In this document: in pieces, positions 6,578 to 7,194 of the stretch | Layout: the number at the start of each line of letters is the position of its first letter | How positions within the stretch are numbered: the stretch's first letter is position 1 | The notes under the pieces: generated by a model | Seen by the model: the letters and a program-made list of their open reading frames with translations, nothing else | Database searches by the model: none | Told to the model about the DNA's origin: nothing | DNA from: Thermodesulfobacteriota bacterium | GTDB lineage: Bacteria; Desulfobacterota; S145-22 | NCBI GenBank assembly: GCA_024763435.1 | Contig: JANTFN010000089.1 | Coordinates: 1 to 7,194 of the forward strand | Reading direction: 5' to 3' | Length of the DNA stretch: 7,194 nt | Translations under genes and position numbers: made by a program

Positions 6578-6600
6578 ATCAGTGTGTGCGCAAATGGCAG

Positions 6601-6613
6601 ATCAATGATTGAT
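6601..6613. promoter_or_regulatory. 13-base palindrome midway between divergent promoters
   Basis: ATCAATGATTGAT is a perfect inverted repeat with 6-base arms and one central base. Its centre is about 65 bases upstream of both predicted transcription starts, for the malic enzyme (near 6542) and cooT (near 6673). That fits a shared activator site, but a 13-base palindrome in AT-rich spacer can arise by chance. Confidence 0.35.
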
Positions 6614-6636
6614 GAATTACAGCCAGGGGGTAAACA

Positions 6637-6666
6637 TTGACAAATGGCGCCTGTTTGGCGTAATGT
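6637..6666 (+). promoter_or_regulatory. Sigma70-like promoter of cooT
   Basis: A perfect TTGACA (6637-6642) is followed after 18 bases by TAATGT (6661-6666), a weak -10. The start would be near 6673, leaving about 20 bases that include the ribosome binding site GGGGGAG, 8-10 bases before the ATG at 6694. Confidence 0.45.
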
Positions 6667-6693
6667 CTTAAAAAATACGGGGGAGAAAGCGCA

Positions 6694-6885
6694 ATGTGCA
6701 GTCCAACGGCATTTATCCGGGGTAAAGCGGGATTAGAGCCTGTTATGGAAGACCTGACTTCCATTGTCTGGCATGATAGGGAGCGGTTTACCCTTACAGA
6801 CATTACAGCCAGGACCCTTGAATTTGAAGGAAAAATCGTGTCCATGGACCTTATTACACACGAGATAATTTTGGTAAAAAATTGA
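6694..6885 (+). CDS. cooT: CooT-family nickel-binding protein
   Basis: A 63-residue protein starting MCSPTAFI with the pattern of the CooT family: Cys at position 2, a short first strand, an acidic stretch PVMEDLTSIVW (16-26), a middle strand FTLTDITARTLEFEGKIVS (32-50) and a C-terminal MDLITHEIILVKN. In Rhodospirillum rubrum CooT, Cys2 binds Ni(II) and the protein helps nickel delivery to carbon monoxide dehydrogenase; that is family knowledge. The key Cys2 is present here. The length matches the family. The ATG at 6694 is the natural start because it places Cys at position 2 and has GGGGGAG upstream. No CO dehydrogenase or other nickel-enzyme gene is in the window, so its client is unknown; it is transcribed divergently from the malic enzyme. 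No membrane segment or signal peptide is visible, so it should be cytoplasmic. Confidence 0.85.
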   Translation: MCSPTAFIRGKAGLEPVMEDLTSIVWHDRERFTLTDITARTLEFEGKIVSMDLITHEIILVKN

Positions 6886-7192
6886 TGGATTTACATCTAT
6901 CTACAGGAAAGACAGTAATTTTTCCGGGCAACAAGTAACTTACAGGGTTCATTGGTTTTGCCATTTCGTAAAGCAGTTTTTTTGTAAGGGGGGCGGATGC
7001 GGGTTTTATATCAAGGCGGACTTGTCCGCTTAAAAGTGAAAAAAGGGACTGTAATCGTGGAATGCGTTTGAGGGGGATGGTGAGATTTATTCCAAAGCAC
7101 GGGACGTGCCTGGCCTTTACCTTTTTTTCCCTGTTTTTCTTGTTGAAGACCCCTTTGCGTGGGGCGGGTCTTCCCCCTGAAATTCTCCACCT
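6854..7192 (-). CDS. Uncertain edge-open reading frame (possible 3' end of a gene)
   Basis: A minus-strand frame is open for 112 codons from the right edge to a TAA at 6854-6856. The translation is basic, ends in FLPKLSRV, matches no family I recognise, and has no strong third-position GC preference, unlike the dehydrogenase genes. It overlaps the 3' end of cooT tail-to-tail by 32 bases. Two other minus frames are also open at the edge for shorter stretches (one stops at 7117-7119), which weakens the case. It may be chance or repeat sequence. Confidence 0.18.
   Translation of the reverse strand, partial: RWRISGGRPAPRKGVFNKKNREKKVKARHVPCFGINLTIPLKRIPRLQSLFSLLSGQVRLDIKPASAPLTKKLLYEMAKPMNPVSYLLPGKITVFPVDRCKSINFLPKLSRV
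7014..7031. repeat. Inverted repeat (GCGGAC / GTCCGC)
   Basis: GCGGAC and GTCCGC are separated by TT, with two further pairs outside (one G-T), giving an 8-pair stem. No T-run follows on either strand, so it is not a standard intrinsic terminator. Confidence 0.5.
7097..7109 (+). repeat. Short hairpin upstream of a T-run
   Basis: GCACG and CGTGC pair around GGA. A run of seven T begins 13 bases later on the plus strand. That is too far for a good intrinsic terminator, so this is recorded only as a structured element. Confidence 0.3.
7145..7173. repeat. Inverted repeat GAAGACCC / GGGTCTTC
   Basis: A perfect 8-base inverted repeat encloses 13 bases, and an alternative internal CCCC/GGGG pairing is possible. 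No T-run follows on either strand. It could be part of a dispersed intergenic repeat, which cannot be tested from one copy. Confidence 0.5.
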
Positions 7193-7194
7193 TC

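Larger units (their letters stand above)
6886..7194. other. Region without a confident gene, right edge
   Basis: About 310 bases after cooT hold no reading frame I can support on the plus strand. There are homopolymer runs (T at 6977-6983 and 7122-7128, G near 6988-6993) and three inverted repeats listed separately. No clear terminator with stem plus T-run follows cooT. The clustering of stems suggests non-coding RNA, 3' ends of convergent transcripts, or a small repeated element, none of which I can prove. Confidence 0.5.

Noticed and set aside
6616..6813. 12-base direct repeat ATTACAGCCAGG at 6616-6627 and 6802-6813
   Set aside because: One copy is in the spacer and one inside cooT; only two copies and no regular arrangement, so probably chance.
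6579..6845. Minus-strand 88-codon frame overlapping cooT and its promoter
   Set aside because: Antisense to a well-supported CooT gene, and it covers the divergent promoter region.
6885..6938. 17-codon plus frame starting at the cooT stop (TGATG overlap)
   Set aside because: Very short, no family resemblance, and the stop/start overlap alone is weak evidence.

Overview
The window is a chromosomal block of C4-dicarboxylate metabolism, almost all on the minus strand. Read in the direction of transcription it holds an unusual 836-residue tandem malic enzyme, two adjacent malate dehydrogenase-family genes, the alpha and beta subunits of a two-subunit class I (iron-sulfur) fumarate hydratase, and the 5' end of an hdrC-type heterodisulfide reductase iron-sulfur subunit that runs off the left edge. 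On the plus strand, divergent from the malic enzyme, is a 63-residue CooT-family nickel-binding protein. The oxygen-sensitive [4Fe-4S] fumarase, the HdrC protein and CooT together suggest a strict anaerobe. A syntrophic or sulfate-reducing Desulfobacterota-like bacterium is my best guess, but it is inferred from gene content only.

Layout: 1-255 hdrC (partial, -); 256-393 short gap with a hairpin; 394-948 fumarase beta (-); 963-1802 fumarase alpha (-); 1799-2740 canonical malate dehydrogenase (-); 2737-3681 divergent malate dehydrogenase paralogue (-); 3682-3986 leader and intergenic region with promoter, palindrome and hairpin candidates; 3987-6497 double malic enzyme (-); 6498-6693 divergent promoter region; 6694-6885 cooT (+); 6886-7194 no confident gene, but several inverted repeats and one edge-open minus frame.

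The two dehydrogenases and fumarase alpha are joined by ATGA stop/start overlaps, and fumarase beta follows after 14 bases, so these four genes look like one translationally coupled unit. Its chemistry is fumarate to malate to oxaloacetate. The malic enzyme offers a second exit from malate to pyruvate. HdrC would link this carbon flow to low-potential thiol/ferredoxin electron carriers, perhaps through HdrA and HdrB encoded to the left of the window (inference).

Two features deserve attention. The malic enzyme is two malic-enzyme modules in one chain whose conserved motifs have decayed in a complementary way: the first half keeps the N-terminal Tyr motif but has lost core substrate residues, and the second half is the reverse. 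The first malate dehydrogenase paralogue has Glu in place of the near-invariant active-site Asn and sits in perfect register with a canonical partner next door. No CRISPR array, insertion sequence, tRNA or rRNA was seen.
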